Assembly (NCBI RefSeq): GCF_003243515.1
Contig: NZ_QFRA01000004.1
Coordinates: 1-64,000 of the forward strand
Direction: 5' to 3'
Length of the DNA stretch: 64,000 nucleotides
Origin: Corynebacterium kroppenstedtii
Lineage (GTDB): Bacteria; Actinomycetota; Actinomycetes; Mycobacteriales; Mycobacteriaceae
Made by a program: the position numbers and the translations under genes. Below are positions 61,173 through 64,000 of this stretch, piece after piece (positions within the stretch are counted from its first letter, which is position 1; every line of letters starts with the position of its first letter). The notes under the pieces are model-generated. The model was given only the letters and a program-made list of their open reading frames with translations, was not told where the DNA came from and did no database searches.

Positions 61173-62156
61173 ATGGCCGGAACACCGAATTCACCCGATA
61201 CTGGTTCCAGTAAAGACCGGAATGATGCTGCGCCGGGCAAGGAATCGGCCGTACCAGCGCAGTGGGACGGCATTATCGAGGACTATCTGGACTTTCTCAC
61301 GTTTACTAAGGGTCGCAGTGAGAACACGGTCAAGGCTTATCGCAACGATCTTCACTCGCTTGTCGATGGGCTTACGAAGGTTGATCAGCTTACCTTGCAC
61401 CACATTCGACGCTGGCAGGCGGATGCTTTGCGCGCCGGGCATGCGCGATCGAGTCTTTCGCGTCGCGCCTCCGCAGTGAGGAATTTTGGCCGATGGCTTG
61501 AACACCGAGGAATTGTGCAAAGTGATCCAGCATCCCGTTTGTCGTCGCCACGTCCGGATAAAACGCTTCCGCGTGTCTTAGCTGCTGATCAAACGGCAGA
61601 AATCTTCCACAACTTGGAAGTCGGTGCGGAAGAAGAAGACCCCATCGCGCTTCGCGACCTCGCGATGGTCGAGTTTATGTACGGCACCGGCGTGCGAGTA
61701 TCTGAACTGTGTCGGCTCAATATTGGCGACCTAGATTTCGCGAGGCAGACGGTCACCATTCTGGGAAAAGGCAATAAACAACGTGTCGTCCCCTTCGGTG
61801 AGTCTGCTGCGCGCGCACTGAAACGATGGATGGATATTGGACGGCCTGCGATTGCAGCGAACGGGCATCACAAGGACGCTGACCAGGCTGTTTTCTTAGG
61901 AAAACGGGGTGGTCGGATCGACCCGCGTCAAGTCAGAACGGTTGTTCATCAAGCGACCTCGACCGTATCGGGAGGGGATGTTTCCCCACACGCACTCAGG
62001 CACAGTGCGGCCACTGATGTTCTTGAAGGGGGAGCGGACCTTCGGGTGGTCCAAGAAATGCTGGGACACGCCTCGCTAGCAACAACCCAGATTTATACGC
62101 ATGTCGATTCTGAACGCCTGAAAGTGGTTTTTAACCAAGCGCACCCGCGAGCGTGA
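61173..62156 (+). CDS. xerC: tyrosine recombinase XerC-type
   Basis: The protein has an N-terminal SAM-like core-binding domain (DYLDFLTFTKGRSENTVKAYRNDL region) and a catalytic domain with Arg in GTGVRVSELCRL, the Lys in ILGKGNKQRVVPF, HALRHSAATDVLEGG (His-x-x-Arg) and the nucleophile Tyr in TTQIYTHVDSERL. It resolves chromosome dimers with its partner at dif. Named XerC from its position before the M23 gene and rpsB. The frame opens at 61146, but the ATG at 61173 fits the -10 box. Confidence 0.9.
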   Translation: MAGTPNSPDTGSSKDRNDAAPGKESAVPAQWDGIIEDYLDFLTFTKGRSENTVKAYRNDLHSLVDGLTKVDQLTLHHIRRWQADALRAGHARSSLSRRASAVRNFGRWLEHRGIVQSDPASRLSSPRPDKTLPRVLAADQTAEIFHNLEVGAEEEDPIALRDLAMVEFMYGTGVRVSELCRLNIGDLDFARQTVTILGKGNKQRVVPFGESAARALKRWMDIGRPAIAANGHHKDADQAVFLGKRGGRIDPRQVRTVVHQATSTVSGGDVSPHALRHSAATDVLEGGADLRVVQEMLGHASLATTQIYTHVDSERLKVVFNQAHPRA

Positions 62157-62216
62157 CTGAACGTTGCATGGCCGGCCGTTGCGTGGCTGAACATTGCTTG
62201 ACCGAACGTTGAATTC
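62157..62216 (+). repeat. four 15-bp degenerate tandem units directly after the xerC stop
   Basis: Units start at 62157, 62172, 62187 and 62202. Examples are CTGAACGTTGCATGG and CCGGCCGTTGCGTGG. All share a G(A/C)(A/C)C(G/A)TTG core. The first unit starts immediately after the TGA (62154-62156). Confidence 0.65.
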
Positions 62217-62258
62217 ACAGCGCAGGTAGCGTCGGAACTGGTTCTAGCGCTGGCTCAC

Positions 62259-62879
62259 TCATTGAGGCTTCAACCTCACTTCTGATCTGCCCAGAAGAGT
62301 CAGTGGGTCGATGTAACTCTCGCCGATCTTTGCTCCCCACCCAAGTCCGGGGCCGTGGGTTGCTTCAGTCTCGTTCGCTAGAACACCAATAATCTCGCCC
62401 CGCCGGACAACCTCGCCACGATTGCGTTGAGAAATAACAGGATCGTACGTGGTCCGGATACCGTCGGTGTGCTGGATCGATACCACCGGCCGGCCACCGA
62501 CCTGCCCAGCGAACGCGATAGTCCCCGACAACGACGCGCGAATGGGCATGCCAGGAGCGGCTTCAAGATCAACTCCGCGATGGCCGGAGAGCCAGGGCTC
62601 TGGGGGAGCTTTGAAGGGAAGAATCACCTTTGATGCTACGGGTAACCGATGTCGCCGGACATGGTGGTGCGCCGTGGCATGGCTGAGCGATGCCTCGTCG
62701 GGAGTACCTTTCGGATGGGCCACGGCCGTATAGAGTGTGTTCTCGGATCCCATGAGAACAGGGCTATGAGCAGGACAAAGACTGAGCGCCGTGACCCACA
62801 CAATGGTCACCAGCGTGAACAACACGGTGAGCGAACTGCGTGTACGAATCTTGGAAACAAGTGGTGTTGACAAAGCCAT
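62259..62879 (-). CDS. M23-type peptidase homologue, probably inactive
   Basis: The 206-residue protein has a signal or anchor segment (SLTVLFTLVTIVWVTALSL) and a LytM/M23 domain. GHRGVDLEAAPG keeps the first metal ligands His and Asp, and VSIQHTDGIRTTY keeps the catalytic-type His. The final motif, normally LHWG with the second metal His, reads GLGWGAK, so that His is lost. Such degenerate M23 proteins often activate amidases rather than cut peptidoglycan. It is convergent with xerC and divergent from rpsB, as in mycobacteria. Confidence 0.8.
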   Translation of the reverse strand: MALSTPLVSKIRTRSSLTVLFTLVTIVWVTALSLCPAHSPVLMGSENTLYTAVAHPKGTPDEASLSHATAHHHVRRHRLPVASKVILPFKAPPEPWLSGHRGVDLEAAPGMPIRASLSGTIAFAGQVGGRPVVSIQHTDGIRTTYDPVISQRNRGEVVRRGEIIGVLANETEATHGPGLGWGAKIGESYIDPLTLLGRSEVRLKPQ

Positions 62880-62942
62880 GACATAAGAGTCCGCTCATTC
62901 ACACAAATCGGGGTGTAATCGACCGCCGGTCACCACTCATTC

Positions 62943-62969
62943 TGTGGATAACTGGGGGCCTGTGGATAA
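62943..62969. other. two exact DnaA-box sequences
   Basis: TGTGGATAA, the perfect reverse complement of the consensus TTATCCACA, occurs at 62943-62951 and again at 62961-62969, in the same orientation and 18 bp apart. Confidence 0.5.
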
Positions 62970-63050
62970 ACCAAAATCGGGGAGCGACGCCTCAACTGTT
63001 CCCGCTGGAGTCTCATTCGCATTGCGTCAGAGTGCGTCCTTTTTTAGGAC

Positions 63051-63079
63051 TTGGGGAAAAGCGTTCTAAGCAGTACAAT
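63051..63079 (+). promoter_or_regulatory. putative rpsB promoter
   Basis: TTGGGG (63051-63056) and TACAAT (63074-63079) are 17 bp apart. This would give a leader of about 540 nt before rpsB. A T-rich stretch after a partial hairpin (63241-63268) could attenuate it. I saw no second clear promoter closer to the gene, and no coding frame is convincing from 62880 to 63623. Confidence 0.45.
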
Positions 63080-63623
63080 TGTCGATTGCAATGTGCCTAC
63101 GTGGGCCGCGTAGAGCTAACAACGGAGATCGTCGCGGTGAGCTTAGAGTCTCACAGTCGCATGACACCATTGACGCCTCGACGTGGTTTCGCCGTATGAC
63201 CATTGACTTCGCGTAACCATCACGCCCACTTTTTAACGCATTAAAGCCGTTAAGGCCTTATTTTTTGTCTACGTGGCAGCAGCTACGTCGGCGAAAGCCA
63301 AGGACTTGTTCCGCGTTAAAAACGAAGGGTGAGGGAGAGAATGTGGTCTCGGGAATCGCAGAATTGCCGGTAGGGAAGTAGTTTTCCGTCTGTCGTCCGG
63401 CGCTGTTGTGATTCGCGAGTATTCGAACCCGATGGCACCAGGGTGTGGAGGAAACCCACACAACCACGTCAGCTGGTCAAGCTGACATGTAAGAAAATAA
63501 CCACTACGTCCGAGCAGAAAGCGAGGAAGGAAGCCGGACCGCTGTGTTCCGCGCTGGGAGTCGGCGGAGGCCACCTGGCACAACGAGCACCTAAGCGTCC
63601 CCGATGTGCTTCCCAAGAAATAT

Positions 63624-64000
63624 ATGGCTGTTGTAACCATGCGTCAGCTCCTTGACGCCGGTGTCCACTTTGGCCACCAGACCCGTCGTTGGAATCCGAA
63701 GATGAAGCGTTACATCATCACGGAACGCAACGGCATCTACATCATTGATCTTCAGCAGACGCTGACCTACATCGATTCTGCCTACGAGTTCGTTAAAGAG
63801 ACTGTTGCTCATGGCGGCAACATCCTCTTCGTCGGTACCAAGAAGCAGGCCCAGGAAGCAGTTGCCACCGAGGCCGAGCGCGTTGGTATGCCGTACGTCA
63901 ACCACCGCTGGTTGGGCGGCATGCTCACCAACTTCCAAACCGTCCACAAGCGCCTGGGTCGTCTGAAGGAACTTCAGACCATGGACGCAGCGGAGAACGG
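63624..64000 (+). CDS. rpsB: 30S ribosomal protein S2 (partial at window edge)
   Basis: The first 125 residues are unmistakable S2: TMRQLLDAGVHFGHQTRRWNP, KMKRYIITERNGIYIIDLQQT, ILFVGTKKQAQEAV and NHRWLGGMLTNFQTV. The ATG at 63624 follows AAGAAA weakly. The gene runs beyond position 64000, and tsf is expected next. Confidence 0.95.
   Translation, partial: MAVVTMRQLLDAGVHFGHQTRRWNPKMKRYIITERNGIYIIDLQQTLTYIDSAYEFVKETVAHGGNILFVGTKKQAQEAVATEAERVGMPYVNHRWLGGMLTNFQTVHKRLGRLKELQTMDAAEN

Noticed and set aside
63408..63432. A GTTCGAAT-like T-loop sequence on the minus strand, suggesting a tRNA
   Set aside because: No pairing acceptor stem, anticodon arm or CCA-compatible end could be built around it.
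63258..63640. Two minus-strand frames in the rpsB leader
   Set aside because: They overlap the rpsB start, lack ribosome binding sites and resemble no protein.
1..64000. CRISPR arrays, prophage or complete insertion sequences
   Set aside because: Repeat arrays are short, gapless and degenerate with no spacers; no integrase with phage genes is present (the only tyrosine recombinase is XerC); no complete transposase is seen.

Overview
This window looks like a chromosomal segment of a Corynebacterium-type actinobacterium. The grounds are the leuCD/IclR (LtbR-like) arrangement, the order amtB-glnK-glnD-ffh-rpsP-KH-rimM-trmD and rplS-lepB-rnhB-DUF2469-yraN-comM-dprA-xerC-M23-rpsB, a SepIVA-like coiled-coil protein, a DUF3515 protein beside ddl and thiL, and many genes that appear to be transcribed without a leader. 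I cannot fix the species. Two secreted or surface SGNH-type proteins and a secreted lipase would suit a lipophilic skin-type Corynebacterium, but that is inference.

Layout. 1-920: two decayed, mutually truncated fragments, a transposase piece and the C-terminal half of a siderophore-type aryl-AMP ligase. 1216-6844: a sigma-region-4/HARE-like regulator, a YkvI-type permease, a lipid kinase and an Nramp metal transporter. 6860-9901: an LtbR-like regulator divergent from leuC-leuD. 9924-18220: Nudix/histidine-phosphatase fusion, gpsA, ddl, a doubled DUF3515 protein, thiL, ung and a DhaL-type kinase. 18276-24387: recG, a small biotinyl/lipoyl-type protein, rsmD, coaD, sepIVA-like, DUF177, rnc. 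24381-26149: a repeat array and a dead DUF4143-type ATPase. 26150-37338: AGCS symporter, acyP, smc, a 1209-residue protein of unknown function, and ftsY. 37622-47583: secreted SGNH protein, amtB-glnK-glnD, an acyltransferase-SGNH fusion, ffh. 47857-53384: rpsP, KH protein, rimM, trmD, tex and rplS. 54073-64000: a frameshifted lipase, then lepB to xerC, a degenerate M23 protein and the start of rpsB.

How the genes work together. ffh and ftsY (co-translational targeting) and lepB (signal peptide removal) form an export set. amtB-glnK-glnD form a nitrogen-sensing set. rpsP, KH, rimM, trmD, rplS, rsmD and rnc serve ribosome and rRNA maturation. smc, recG, ung, dprA, xerC and rnhB serve chromosome maintenance. 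ddl, the sepIVA-like gene and the acyltransferase serve the envelope and division.

Two genome-wide habits stand out. First, many genes carry short degenerate tandem duplications of 9-21 bp that span or directly follow the stop codon. Second, about a dozen start codons lie 6-8 nt after a TANNNT box with no ribosome binding site. Local curiosities include a possible +1 frameshift site in dprA, a doubled DUF3515 domain, an M23 protein that lacks its second metal histidine, and the large unknown protein between smc and ftsY. I found no CRISPR array, tRNA, rRNA or prophage.
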